Positions 17,661 through 27,152 are shown, counted from the first letter of the stretch. The stretch: 64,000 nt of DNA from Scytonematopsis contorta HA4267-MV1 (GCA_019359035.1 JAHHIC010000033.1:62001-126000), one strand, 5' to 3'. Notes: a model not told the origin generated them from the sequence alone. Numbers and translations: made by a program.

Positions 17661-19994
17661 TTACATCCACATGGGAAAATAATTGAGTCGCTCTTCTGTC
17701 AGGGCTTCTGGCAACCAACCCATTTTCACCGGAACCTGATAAAGTCGTCCAGGTGCTAACCTTTTCCACATATGACGCATTCCCGGAACAATCACCTTAG
17801 CTACCTTGAGTCCGATATCCGCACGAGTTTGGTCTAACACGAGCATTTCCAAACCATTTTTCTCAACGATTTGTTGACAAAGCTTGACATCATCCAGCAA
17901 ATCATCATTTACCATTTCCGGATAATCCCCACTAACTTTAGCAGCAGTTAAATCGTCAGCAACTAAATAAGGTTGTTCGGCTAAAGTTGCATTTTTCCAC
18001 CAATTTACAGCCAATGTATCAGCTGATGGGGGATATTGAGTACTTCCATCAGCTTTTGCTAGTAAAACATTAGGTAAAATTTGGTTCACTTCCGTCAAAG
18101 CTCGACTAATAGCAATTTTGGCATCAAAATGAGCACCATAACCCAAAACAATATCTTCTACTTGACGACTATCGCTCCTCCGACTAATAGCAGCAAAAAC
18201 AGGAATATTCAGGTCGCTAGTAATATCTAAAACCCAAATTTCCCGATTCAGAGTTTGATAATATTGCTTCAGGCTTTGAAAATAAGGCTCGTCAAAACTA
18301 TCTAAATCCACTTGGGGTTTTTGTAGGAAGTTATACCACCACAAAGCAACAGCATCCCGTTCCACTAACTCCATAAACCCTTGCAGAATCGCTTCTTCAA
18401 GAGTATTCCCCGTCGCACACCCATTAGAATCAGCCCAACAGTCGGGTTTATAGTCCGGTCGATACCCATAATAACAGTAAGCAGTTGGCAGATATTTAAA
18501 TTCCTGGTGGGTTAAAGACCAAACAGGAGTCCAGTCAATTTCTCTTTCTTCATCAAAAGGTTCGGGGACTTTTTGAAACCACCCTTGACACTCAATATTC
18601 CATTGTTCTCTATGTTGATATTGTTGTTGGCTAAAATTCATACAAGCATTAGGATGAATCGCTTTATCCCCCATGTGCTGATAACTACCTTTCTCTCTTA
18701 TTTCATCCCCTTCAAATACCCCAGAATATCGCTCGATAGCTTCGCAGAAACCACTAGCCATCGCTTGAGAGTCAGTCCTACCTTTCCCTGCGCTTCTACC
18801 TCCCAAATTTTGCCGCAAGCTAGCTGTATCGTCAAAAACGCTGAGAAAATGATGCTTCGCAATGTAGTTATGAGTTAAGGTATTCCCTGGAATTTTACTT
18901 AGTTCGCGCACAACACCAGTAATGGGGCTAATATGATGTTGATATTTCCTGAGAGTTTCTTGTGGTGAACAAAAACGGTGTCCCCCATCTGCGGTAAAGG
19001 TTTTCTTACACTTTCCTAAAACAATCGGTAGGGAATTTTTAGTTAACCCTTTAGTTAACCCTTTAGTTAACCCATTTACCATCTCTCCACAGCTAGAACA
19101 TTGAGGACGCTTCACCCATCTATGATTTTGAGTTTGGAGTGTAATCGCATCGTAAGCAATCAAATTATTTTCTAATTGTTTATTTTCCCCTTGAACAATC
19201 CACTTAAACACCTCTGTAGCAGCCATTCCTAATGCAGTTTGTACCGTGGATGCCAAAAATCCCAAAGGAGGAGTTAAAGGGGAAGACATGTGTTTTTGTC
19301 TCTGAATAAACCCTTGAATCGGTCTATTATCTCGCAAACGCTTGGCTAAACATTGCCAACAACCAGTTTTCTGAGGATTAAATAAAGGGCCAATCCAGAC
19401 TACTGTTCCTGATGGTTTAACCAACATCCAGGGAGATTGGGACTTTAGAACTTGTTGATTGAACTCATCCAGCTCAGGATTAAGGTAGTCGTCGGTTAAA
19501 ACAACTGTCAAGTCACCAACTTCTGCTACTTGAATTTGCAGAGACTCAAGCACTGTAATGAAGTTCTCAGCAGCAACCGAACCTAATGTTTTTATTGCTA
19601 CTTTGGTATTACGCAATCGTTGATGGGCTAATGTGGGAGCAATATTAAGATGATGGCAAAATATATCTAAGTGCGATGGGGGAGAGTTCTCGAATTGAAC
19701 AAGATAGCCCTTTTGTTGCATTTGTAATAAAGCATATTGGGCTTTAAGGCTCACATTGAGAGCTTCTTGGAAAAAGTTGGTAGCTGACTCTAAAGATTTT
19801 GGGTCTTGTAGTAGCAACTGTTGAATGGTGTCAATAATTTCGTCAATATTGCGATTGCCATCGATAAAAGCAGCTAAACTAAAAGAAAGGTGGTCACTTA
19901 ACCAAGCTGCTTCTCTCTCGGACAAAAAAAATACGTTATCTGTTTCTATAGTTTCAACAGAGTAACAAGGATTGAACTGAGGTTTCTGGAGCAT
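17661..19994 (-). CDS. Fused YcaO cyclodehydratase (TOMM biosynthesis, SagD/PatD-like)
   Basis: The 777-residue protein has the two-part layout of fused azoline-forming cyclodehydratases. The N-terminal E1-like/leader-binding part (1-340) carries a zinc tetrad, C212/C215 (CWQC) and C299/C302 (CSSC). The YcaO domain (345-777) contains GGRSAGKGRTDSQA, CEAIERYSG and LEEAILQGFMELVERDA, matching the ATP/Mg-binding signatures. Such enzymes turn Cys/Ser/Thr of a precursor peptide into thiazoline/oxazoline. The C terminus APGRLYQVPV..LNYFPMWM aligns with the SagD-type ending but keeps only one proline of the usual P-x-P-x-P tail. A GLTK triplicate (308-319) was made by an in-frame 12-bp tandem. No precursor, oxidase or transporter gene is nearby. 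Confidence 0.9.
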   Translation of the reverse strand: MLQKPQFNPCYSVETIETDNVFFLSEREAAWLSDHLSFSLAAFIDGNRNIDEIIDTIQQLLLQDPKSLESATNFFQEALNVSLKAQYALLQMQQKGYLVQFENSPPSHLDIFCHHLNIAPTLAHQRLRNTKVAIKTLGSVAAENFITVLESLQIQVAEVGDLTVVLTDDYLNPELDEFNQQVLKSQSPWMLVKPSGTVVWIGPLFNPQKTGCWQCLAKRLRDNRPIQGFIQRQKHMSSPLTPPLGFLASTVQTALGMAATEVFKWIVQGENKQLENNLIAYDAITLQTQNHRWVKRPQCSSCGEMVNGLTKGLTKGLTKNSLPIVLGKCKKTFTADGGHRFCSPQETLRKYQHHISPITGVVRELSKIPGNTLTHNYIAKHHFLSVFDDTASLRQNLGGRSAGKGRTDSQAMASGFCEAIERYSGVFEGDEIREKGSYQHMGDKAIHPNACMNFSQQQYQHREQWNIECQGWFQKVPEPFDEEREIDWTPVWSLTHQEFKYLPTAYCYYGYRPDYKPDCWADSNGCATGNTLEEAILQGFMELVERDAVALWWYNFLQKPQVDLDSFDEPYFQSLKQYYQTLNREIWVLDITSDLNIPVFAAISRRSDSRQVEDIVLGYGAHFDAKIAISRALTEVNQILPNVLLAKADGSTQYPPSADTLAVNWWKNATLAEQPYLVADDLTAAKVSGDYPEMVNDDLLDDVKLCQQIVEKNGLEMLVLDQTRADIGLKVAKVIVPGMRHMWKRLAPGRLYQVPVKMGWLPEALTEERLNYFPMWM

Positions 19995-20038
19995 CGTTTT
20001 AGTTTTTTTGACTTAACGCTAACGTACAGGATTTGTCT

Positions 20039-20165
20039 TAGAGAGTGTTTATAAATAAAATCTTAAGCATAATCCAAGCTGCAAAATACCTAAAAAGCCA
20101 GGGAATAAATTCCCTGTCTGAAAGCTAAAGTCCTCTAAAGAGGACTAAGAGGGTGTTTATAAAAT
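20039..20165 (-). mobile_element. MITE-like element, minus orientation
   Basis: The left end AGAGAGTGTTTATAAATAAAAT mirrors a right end TTTATAAACACCCTCT read on the other strand. Inside, in reverse orientation, are the two conserved hairpins (GGGAATAAATTCCC and AGTCCTCTAAAGAGGACT). It shares its right terminal repeat with the next element (20147 onward). No open frame is present, as expected for a non-autonomous element. Confidence 0.65.
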
Positions 20166-20292
20166 AATGATTAAGCTTTAGAAACCTTATTATTAGTCCT
20201 CTTTTAGAGGACTTTAGCTTTTAGACAGGGAATTTATTCCCTGGCTTGTGGTATAAGTTAAGCTTTATATTTTATTTATAAACACCCTCTTA
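20147..20292 (+). mobile_element. MITE-like element, plus orientation
   Basis: About 146 bp bounded by terminal inverted repeats AAGAGGGTGTTTATAAA and TTTATAAACACCCTCTT. Inside are the hairpins AGTCCTCTTTTAGAGGACT and CAGGGAATTTATTCCCTG joined by TTTAGCTTTTAGA. A near-identical copy lies at 60833-60967. The right end touches the stop codon of the neighbouring gene (stop at 20293-20295), so insertion was immediately downstream of that gene. Confidence 0.75.
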
Positions 20293-21741
20293 TCATCCCA
20301 CCTCCTGAGAAACTAACGCAGGTGTTTGCATATAACCGCGAAGTTTTTCTGCATATACACTAGTCATCGTCCGATGTTTCCCCGCTCTAATTTCTTCTGT
20401 AGCAGCTTGAAAAACTTCTGCATCCACATAAGCTTCAATTTGTTCCATCAGCGTTTTTAGATAATTGGCTGACGGTGGAATTTGAGTTAGACCTTTTTCT
20501 GCGGCTATTTGCAAAATACTTTCTAGCATACGTTCCACAGTTCTCATTCGCACCTTCTCTAATAATTCTCCTGGGTTAATAATTCGTCTAGCTTGGTCCC
20601 AACTTGTCATCCCCAACTCCGGCATAATTTCTTTTAAAGACATTGCCTGACAATAGTACAGTTGCAACCCTTGGATATATTTATCAGCAAAAGGCGCATA
20701 CTTTTTACTTTTTTGTAATTTATTTACATTATCTTCCACTTCTTGCTGAATTACGTCACTCAACACTACCTCAAGGTTTTGGTATAAAAACTCTGAGAAT
20801 TCTTGCTTTTCTATATCCGCTTCATCAAGATAACTAACAGGTAAATCGCGTCTCGATTGATACGTACTGTTTTCAACATCGTATATATCTAAAGGTTCTC
20901 TAGAACTCCAAACATCATACTTTCTCAATTGTGAGGCAATATTTCTGAGTTCCTTCATTAGCTGTGCTGGAGTATTAACCGAAACTTGATACTGCTGCAA
21001 ATAAGCTAACATTTCTTGCAATTGAGCATTTGTCGGGTCGGGACATTTTTTCGCTCCTTTTTGGCGTTGCATCTGTCTATCTCGACGATAAACAGCATGA
21101 AAAGCTTCAATAATATAGCGTTCTTGAGTTAAGAAACGTTCAATTTGCTTGACTCTGACTCGATTTAAAAGGGCCCAATCACTCAAATGCTTAAAGCCAA
21201 ACTCAGATAAAAAGTTCTTCAATTCAGGATTTTGTTTCGTTTGCAAGTAAGCCCAATTATCTAAGCTCATCCGAGATTGTAAATCAGTATTAAACGTTTG
21301 TAACACCATGACAGAAAAAAACTTATATTTGGATATTTTAATTTGGCTATTGTCATCTACCATTAGTTGTGTTTTTCCATCTTGGTCTAAAATAAGCAAT
21401 TTTTTTCCATCATCATCCAGCACAAATTGTAATAAATCTTGATATGTAAATTGCTTTTGACCACTAAACAAATAGTCGATTTTTTTACATGCTTTCAGTA
21501 TTGCTTCAGACACATAACATCTCAGACAAAGACCTGCCTGTGCGCGTTTAATATTATCTGTATGAGTTTCTCTTGCGTTAAAACAGGAGAAAAAAAATTT
21601 TTGGATATCACTATCTTCTATATCAGATATCTGATTTTTGGTAAACTCTTGAGCCATTGTAACTGAAATTTGTTTATACCCTAACTTCTCCGTAGCAGGG
21701 TGAATGCACCACATTTTCCAATATCTTGAAAATGTATTCAT
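20293..21741 (-). CDS. Unrecognised protein with a sigma-factor-like helix-turn-helix near the C terminus
   Basis: About 482 residues from ATG at 21741; a TTG start 23 codons upstream is possible, and an inner ATG (21657) cannot be ruled out. I do not recognise the family firmly. It is a soluble helical protein. The segment with LYYCQAMSLKEIMPELGMTS followed by WDQARRIINPGELLEKVR resembles sigma-70 region 4 type recognition (a helix, SLKEI.ELG, then a second helix), which would suggest DNA binding. A CFNARETHTDNIKRAQAGLC segment holds conserved-looking cysteines. Two MITE-like elements lie directly after the stop. Family and role remain open. Confidence 0.7.
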   Translation of the reverse strand: MNTFSRYWKMWCIHPATEKLGYKQISVTMAQEFTKNQISDIEDSDIQKFFFSCFNARETHTDNIKRAQAGLCLRCYVSEAILKACKKIDYLFSGQKQFTYQDLLQFVLDDDGKKLLILDQDGKTQLMVDDNSQIKISKYKFFSVMVLQTFNTDLQSRMSLDNWAYLQTKQNPELKNFLSEFGFKHLSDWALLNRVRVKQIERFLTQERYIIEAFHAVYRRDRQMQRQKGAKKCPDPTNAQLQEMLAYLQQYQVSVNTPAQLMKELRNIASQLRKYDVWSSREPLDIYDVENSTYQSRRDLPVSYLDEADIEKQEFSEFLYQNLEVVLSDVIQQEVEDNVNKLQKSKKYAPFADKYIQGLQLYYCQAMSLKEIMPELGMTSWDQARRIINPGELLEKVRMRTVERMLESILQIAAEKGLTQIPPSANYLKTLMEQIEAYVDAEVFQAATEEIRAGKHRTMTSVYAEKLRGYMQTPALVSQEVG

Positions 21742-21833
21742 ATCGCTACACCATCTATATAAAGTATATTCTTGGAAAATTATACTTTCAGTATACCGAT
21801 ACAAATTCAACTAAACATCATAAACATTTCATA

Positions 21834-21876
21834 GTTTTTATATGAGTTTTTATATGAGTTTTTATATGAGTTTTGG
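21834..21876. repeat. 12-bp tandem repeat upstream of the HTH-like gene
   Basis: 3.5 copies of GTTTTTATATGA lie in the short AT-rich gap between two minus-strand genes. No promoter can be assigned with confidence. Confidence 0.75.
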
Positions 21877-21944
21877 AATAAATTCCATGCTAAATTATTA
21901 GTAGTAGATTTACCGAAGATACTTCCAAATGAAAAAATATCCAA

Positions 21945-23330
21945 TCACTTTTTAGTGAAACACTGCCGATACAATTCGCAGCCTGCAATCGCAAAATTTC
22001 CTGAAAATTTAATCAGCCCCATACTGCTTAACTTGTGAGTTAAAATGGGGTTTAAGGAAATAGGTTCAGTGGCATTGAGAACAGTATCAAGAGCTTGTGC
22101 TAATTCAGACTGTTTTGCTAATGTTGCCCAATGACGTTGCAAGTGATTGTGATAAATTCCGGTAGCAGTGGTCGCAGTTTCTAGCAGTTGCGACATAGTT
22201 ATCTCTCTGTGACTAAGATGATAAAGTGCTAAATGTACTAGTGCTGGATGTCCCCCGACCATTGCCATTAATTTACTGGCTTCTTCCCCATTTACCCAAT
22301 CAAGTCCGTAGCGTTGGGCTAATTGCTTTACCTCTGACTGGCTAAAGCAGTCTAACTGAATTGGCAACCCCACATTAAAAGGAGACTGGTCAAGACCCAG
22401 AGGAACGTAAATTTCCGTCGAGTGAATCACAAGCAAGCGAAGCTTTTGCCAGATAGGTAGTCTTTTTGCTTCTTCGTGCCAAGAACGCAACAGAGTTAAA
22501 AAATCCTTTGCTACTTGGGGGTACTCAAAAATTTGATGCACCTCATCCAATGCTAAGATAAAGGGAGTATCAATTGATTCTAGTAGATAGTCCTGTAAGT
22601 AGAGAGTACAGCTAATTCCACTTCCCAAATCTTCATCCCAATACTCATCTAACATTGGTTTACGCCGAAGCTGACGAGCAATGTTGGCACACAGCCAGCG
22701 CAAAAACTGATTCAAATTCTTTAAAATTGACCACTCGACTTGTTCTAAATTTAAGCTGACAGTATGGTAACCCTGGCACTTGGCATAGTCAAGAACTCTC
22801 AGTAGGAGTGAGGTTTTGCCCATTTCTCTAGGAGCTTTAATCCTGATTAACGCTCCTGGCTTCCTGATTTCTTGATTAATTTGCTCCTCAACAGAAGAGC
22901 GCTCGAGGTAAAAGGGAGAGTTAAGAGGGACTGACCCACTGGGGTAGCAAGGTGAAGTATTTTGGTTAATTTGGTCAATATTGGGGGGAGTTCCTGCCAT
23001 ATCTTGTCTCAAATGTTTTATCTCTGGGGCTATTGTCTCTGGGACTATTGTCTCTGGGGCTAGTCGAGCGGTGGCATAATACTCCAGCAGCACCCGACAG
23101 TTTTTCTTGGTCACGCGCTGACCGATAATTTTGGATAGTCGCCCAAACAACTCAGGAGCAACGACATTAGTAAAGTAGCCGGGACTATAACCTGCCTCTA
23201 TTGCAATTTGGTTATAAGTTCTATACTGCCAAATGCCCCGCAGAATCAAGATTTCTGTAGAATGAATGGGACGATTTCGGCTCTTAATTAGCTGGCTATC
23301 AACAATCTCAAGGAGACAATCAAGGTTCAT
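21945..23330 (-). CDS. AAA-like (AAA_35) ATPase with vMAP-type N-terminal HTH
   Basis: The 461-residue protein starts with an HTH region (about 20-90, GIWQYRTYNQIAIEAGYSPG) of the type found at the N terminus of cyanobacterial vWA-MoxR-associated (vMAP) proteins. After a Pro/Thr linker with a short PETI repeat comes an AAA-like domain: Walker A APREMGKTSLL and Walker B FILALDEVHQIFE, then a C-terminal winged-helix-like part. These proteins are regarded as STAND-like sensors or switches, often in conflict systems; no effector domain is present here. The same AAA-like domain ends the 1921-residue protein at 8282-14047. Followed upstream by 410 bp of AT-rich DNA without recognisable features (23331-23740). 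Confidence 0.85.
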   Translation of the reverse strand: MNLDCLLEIVDSQLIKSRNRPIHSTEILILRGIWQYRTYNQIAIEAGYSPGYFTNVVAPELFGRLSKIIGQRVTKKNCRVLLEYYATARLAPETIVPETIAPEIKHLRQDMAGTPPNIDQINQNTSPCYPSGSVPLNSPFYLERSSVEEQINQEIRKPGALIRIKAPREMGKTSLLLRVLDYAKCQGYHTVSLNLEQVEWSILKNLNQFLRWLCANIARQLRRKPMLDEYWDEDLGSGISCTLYLQDYLLESIDTPFILALDEVHQIFEYPQVAKDFLTLLRSWHEEAKRLPIWQKLRLLVIHSTEIYVPLGLDQSPFNVGLPIQLDCFSQSEVKQLAQRYGLDWVNGEEASKLMAMVGGHPALVHLALYHLSHREITMSQLLETATTATGIYHNHLQRHWATLAKQSELAQALDTVLNATEPISLNPILTHKLSSMGLIKFSGNFAIAGCELYRQCFTKK

Positions 23331-23740
23331 ATAAACTACCGACTTTTTTCTTTCTCATTGATATCTTCTGCATATCCGTACTCGCGGATAAAATGTAAAA
23401 ATACGTACCAATTTCTTTTTTATTTAATGGGTTTCTATAGTTATATAAAAGACTGTGGGTTTAATACTGAGTGATTAAATTTAATAATTTGTTATTGTTT
23501 ACATATGCCTACAGTATAAAATGTATTCAATATAACGATTATCACATAATCAATTATCAAAATCTACCAAAATATACTAAAGATAATAAAATTTCTATCT
23601 TTAGGAGGATAACAAAATTCATGTCCTTAGAAGTATAAATGAATACATGAACGCAAGTTAACGAATATAAAGACGTTACATGTAAAGTCTCTACATAATA
23701 TTATTTATACGGTAGATTCCAGCACTAATCGGTTATTTAC

Positions 23741-24397
23741 TTAATTGTTTTCAAATGCAGGGATAAATTCTTGTTCATTTTTTCCTGCTTCTACCCATTC
23801 TTGTATGGCTGGAAGTGATAAAATAGCATTACTATAAGACTGAGACACAGCATCTAATTCCACGCCATAAGTCATAAAACGCAACACAACCGGAGCATAC
23901 ATTGCATCTGCAATAGTGAATTCACCAAATAACATATTACCCTCCGCACCAAATTTTTGCCGACATTCACCCCAAATGCTTGTAATTCGGTCAATATCTT
24001 TTTGTACACCTATTGCCATACCTTTTCCAGGTAGTTTTGCTCGGCAATTCATTGACATATTCTGTCGTAAATTTTGGAAGCTTGAATGCATTTCTGCACT
24101 GATACAACGAGCAAATATACGTGCTTTTATATCTTTGGGATATAAATTTAAATCAGGAAACGTCTCTGCAAGATATTCACAAATAGCAAGAGAATCCCAT
24201 ATATGTTCTTGGTTGTGGATTAATACAGGAACTTTTCCTGAAGGTGAATACTGATAAATTTTAGCTGATGATTCTGGTTGGTAAAGTGGTATACGGATTT
24301 CATTAAATTCCAAGTTAAATTGCTTCATTAACAACCAGGGACGCAATGACCATGAAGAATAATTTTTGTTGCCTATTACTAAGGTAAATTCTGACAT
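23741..24397 (-). CDS. Glutathione S-transferase family protein
   Basis: The 218-residue protein has the thioredoxin-like N-terminal domain with NKNYSSWSLRPWLLM, giving the Ser used by zeta/YfcF-like GSTs to activate glutathione. It then has GKVPVLI with the cis-proline and DSLAICEYLAE, the glutathione-binding segment. A helical C-terminal domain follows (GEFTIADAMYAPVV). It probably conjugates or isomerises small electrophiles in the cytosol; substrate unknown. A 52-bp scrap of a close relative lies at 6742-6793. Confidence 0.92.
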   Translation of the reverse strand: MSEFTLVIGNKNYSSWSLRPWLLMKQFNLEFNEIRIPLYQPESSAKIYQYSPSGKVPVLIHNQEHIWDSLAICEYLAETFPDLNLYPKDIKARIFARCISAEMHSSFQNLRQNMSMNCRAKLPGKGMAIGVQKDIDRITSIWGECRQKFGAEGNMLFGEFTIADAMYAPVVLRFMTYGVELDAVSQSYSNAILSLPAIQEWVEAGKNEQEFIPAFENN

Positions 24398-24512
24398 AGG
24401 TTCTGATTAGTGATTATTAAGTGATTATTATTAGTTTTTTTCTAAAAATTTACAAAAATGCCCCTCTCATCTTTTCCCCCCAACCCTTGTGCAGGGAAGG
24501 GGGGTAGGGGGG

Positions 24513-24779
24513 TTAGGTCTTTTCCTCAGTAGTCCTATCCTCAGGAATGTATTCAATTAAATCAAACGGGGTAATACTTTCTTCTATTTTGGAAAGATTG
24601 TTAATCGCTTGAGTGATTTGTTCCCATCTATCACCCCCGATTTCTGGCATAATTAATGCATTCTTTAACGCAGATATCGAGTTCGCACTTATACCTAGAT
24701 AATCGGACAACTCTTTGCCTTTTACCCGATGTCTAGCCATTACCTCGCTCATTTTCCAACGAATCGAAGCCCTTCCCAT
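24513..24779 (-). CDS. Small XRE-type helix-turn-helix protein
   Basis: The 88-residue protein has a Cro/CI-type HTH: MSEVMARHRVKGKELSDYLG with SANSISALKNA as the recognition helix, then an acidic tail. It resembles stand-alone HTH_26 regulators or antitoxins. It follows no toxin-like gene directly. DNA binding is inferred from the motif. Confidence 0.8.
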   Translation of the reverse strand: MGRASIRWKMSEVMARHRVKGKELSDYLGISANSISALKNALIMPEIGGDRWEQITQAINNLSKIEESITPFDLIEYIPEDRTTEEKT

Positions 24780-24966
24780 AAATTCACCTTATTAAACTTA
24801 ATTTTTTAATTTCATCTACCATTTCAAACTTATACACTTATTTATACATGAGGTATATTTATTTTTGTAAATAATTATAAAGCAATACAATTGTGTACTG
24901 CGTTGGTTTATTATGAGCTTTATAGGACAGTCATTCATTTCTTTCAGGTAGAGAAGTGCGACGGCC

Positions 24967-24990
24967 AAAAAAAAAGCCCTGATGAGGGGC
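24967..24990 (-). terminator. Rho-independent terminator on the minus strand
   Basis: Read on the minus strand the sequence is GCCCCTCATCAGGGC followed by nine T residues, a stem-loop plus U-tract. Genes at higher coordinates (25021 onward) are on the plus strand, so it would end an antisense or unannotated minus-strand RNA. It sits immediately before the plausible ATG (25021) of the next plus-strand gene. Confidence 0.6.
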
Positions 24991-25020
24991 GAAAAAAACA
25001 AAAATAAATTCTTGAATACC

Positions 25021-26229
25021 ATGATGACACAAAAACCGGGTGCTGTAAAATCCTTCAACGAGCAATCTAACGTTCAGCCTGATTTACAAGAATATTTGGA
25101 AAACCCAGCGATTGGCTTTAAACCATCGGAAAAAGAGAGTTCTGAGTTTCAACTACTTTCAGATGCGACCGAAAATATTATTAGCCACGCAAAATGGCTC
25201 GAAGAACAATACACAAAACTTAACAAAGCGGACTACAAGCAGTTAATACGCACTCAAGGTTGGAAAAGTAAAGAAGAGAAGCTGTATCTCAAGGTAGCCA
25301 AGACTTTTGAGATGTTTACACCCCAAGATTTAACTCAAGTAGAACCACGAACAATATTTTTGCTGGCACAGAACAATAAAAAATATCAGCCAGTTCTTAA
25401 TGAACTTGCTGACTTGCCAGAAATAACTCAAGCAGCTGTGCGAGATTTAATGGAAGCGCAACGTAAACCCAAAACCTCAACAACCGAAAAACCATCCATT
25501 TGGCGGATGACAAAATCCGGTGAACGATATTGTCAAATTCCGCCTATTCGTGAGGAGTCGCAAATAACTGGGACAATCTTGCAAGCAATGATGGATAAGG
25601 AAGGAAAAAGCGCTCAGGCTATCGTCGCAGAGTCTATCCAATTGAGGCTTGATTTGCTGGAAGGTCGATTAGTATCTGTGCAACCCGAAGCAGAGATATC
25701 TAATCCAGAGTCTGAGTTCAACCAAGATGTTGAATTAGATGTTGAATTAGATGTCGAATTAGATGTCGAAGAAGCTGTTAATAACCACACAGAAGAAACA
25801 GAAGTAACCAAAAATCAAACACCAGAACCAAATAATAGTATTAGTTCTTTAGAAAATTTGCAGGATATGGACACTCCCGTTACCGAAGAAAGCGAGATTT
25901 CGATAAGCAAACTAACACCTCTGGAGCAACTTATATATACATTTCAAAATGCAACCTCTTGGAAAGAAATATCTGAAGCCTTAAAAGTTCATAGCGATTG
26001 CAAAGAAGAAGCATGGGATGTATTGACACCTTTGGAACGTCGAAGAGTAACAGAAATTACACCACCAGAAATTCAAAAATTATCCAGAGCAAAAAGAGCA
26101 GGAAAAATAGTTGATTTCCGAGAGATTCGAGAAGGAATATATAAAATTCAACTTGTGGGTTCATTGTCATGGGAAGTTGTAAATAAATTCTTCCTCGATA
26201 ATTTCTTAGCTCAGATATACCAACCCTAA
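25021..26229 (+). CDS. Unrecognised 402-residue protein with acidic repeat linker
   Basis: Starts at ATG 25021 or 25024; the frame also allows ATG at 24982, but that lies inside the terminator-like hairpin and adds a poor, Lys/Asn-rich leader. The N-terminal half is helical (HAKWLEEQYTKLNKADYKQL, LAQNNKKYQPVLNELADL) and vaguely like DUF3102-type or KfrA-like DNA-binding proteins of plasmids; this is a weak impression. A linker contains a four-fold VELD repeat coded by a 12-bp tandem at about 25728-25775. The C-terminal domain ends in a KIVDFREIREGIYKIQLVG segment that looks like an independent fold. Function unknown. Confidence 0.7.
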   Translation: MMTQKPGAVKSFNEQSNVQPDLQEYLENPAIGFKPSEKESSEFQLLSDATENIISHAKWLEEQYTKLNKADYKQLIRTQGWKSKEEKLYLKVAKTFEMFTPQDLTQVEPRTIFLLAQNNKKYQPVLNELADLPEITQAAVRDLMEAQRKPKTSTTEKPSIWRMTKSGERYCQIPPIREESQITGTILQAMMDKEGKSAQAIVAESIQLRLDLLEGRLVSVQPEAEISNPESEFNQDVELDVELDVELDVEEAVNNHTEETEVTKNQTPEPNNSISSLENLQDMDTPVTEESEISISKLTPLEQLIYTFQNATSWKEISEALKVHSDCKEEAWDVLTPLERRRVTEITPPEIQKLSRAKRAGKIVDFREIREGIYKIQLVGSLSWEVVNKFFLDNFLAQIYQP

Positions 26230-26427
26230 ATAATTTGTATTGAATCTTTCATCTCTGCGGCTTTGCGGCTCTGCGTGAAACTCTTTATTCAAATCCACTC
26301 TACGCTTGAATGACTTTTTTTTGGACTTTGGACAAAAATAAGCACTAATATATAAACTTTTGTCATAATAATGTTGTCAGCTAGGTCGTCGTGAAAGCCG
26401 ATATATATAAACCAACAGGAAAAAACA

Positions 26428-27072
26428 ATGGTTAGTAGCCTATATGAACTCATAGAAGGAACAGAACTGGTAAACCTTGATGACCCAGAAGAAAGATTTA
26501 CTACTAGCGGTGTAAATTGGGAAATTTATGAGGCACTTCTCGTTAGACTTACGGATAACCCGCTCTATCGCGTTACTTACCTGGATGAGGTATTAGAAAT
26601 TGTGTCACCCTCAAAAAGACATGAGTCTACAAAATCACGGTTTGCATCTCTTATATGGCTTTATTTATGGAAAAATCAGATTAAACATTTCCCTTTTGGA
26701 AGTACAACTTTTAAGAACAAAGCCAGGAAAGCAGGTGTAGAACCTGACGAATGCTACTGTTTTTTTGAAGAGAAAGATATTCCAGACTTAGCTATAGAAA
26801 TAGTTGTTACTAGCGGCAGTGTAAGCAAGCTGGAAATATATCGACGGTTAGGAGTTCCAGAAGTTTGGTTTTGGCAGCAAAACAAACTTAAGCTCTATCA
26901 CTTACGAGACAACCCCCAAAACGAGCGAGCGGAAATCTTTGTTGAGACCTATGGCTATGAAGAAATAAGTAAGAGTGAATTTTTACCACAGTTAGACATC
27001 TCTTTGCTGGTACGATGTGTCTTAATTACAGATTCAATTCAGGCTGGCAACGAATTCGACTCCTATATCTAA
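26428..27072 (+). CDS. Uma2 family (DUF820) endonuclease-like protein
   Basis: The 214-residue protein has the Uma2 pattern: ITYLDEVLEIVSPS-like opening (here VTYLDEVLEIVSPSKRHE), a GVEPDECYCF segment with the catalytic Asp, and PDLAIEIVVTS with the catalytic Glu, then YRRLGVPEVWFW. This is a PD-(D/E)XK nuclease fold, heavily expanded in cyanobacteria; biological targets are unknown. A ribosome site AGGAAAAAACA precedes the ATG. A second Uma2 gene is at 31690-32400. Confidence 0.9.
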   Translation: MVSSLYELIEGTELVNLDDPEERFTTSGVNWEIYEALLVRLTDNPLYRVTYLDEVLEIVSPSKRHESTKSRFASLIWLYLWKNQIKHFPFGSTTFKNKARKAGVEPDECYCFFEEKDIPDLAIEIVVTSGSVSKLEIYRRLGVPEVWFWQQNKLKLYHLRDNPQNERAEIFVETYGYEEISKSEFLPQLDISLLVRCVLITDSIQAGNEFDSYI

Positions 27073-27152
27073 TCGTTTTATGTCTCTAGATAAAAGATAA
27101 TCTAGCGATAGTTAGATGCACAAACAACGAAGTAAAGCTTAGTCTACAAAAG

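Noticed and set aside
17353-17682. Plus-strand frame of 109 codons
   Set aside because: It lies over the 40-bp direct repeat and the 30-bp inverted repeat; composition follows the repeats.
24816-25058. Minus-strand frame of 80 codons with a hydrophobic start
   Set aside because: It crosses the minus-strand terminator and lacks a ribosome site; AT-rich chance frame.
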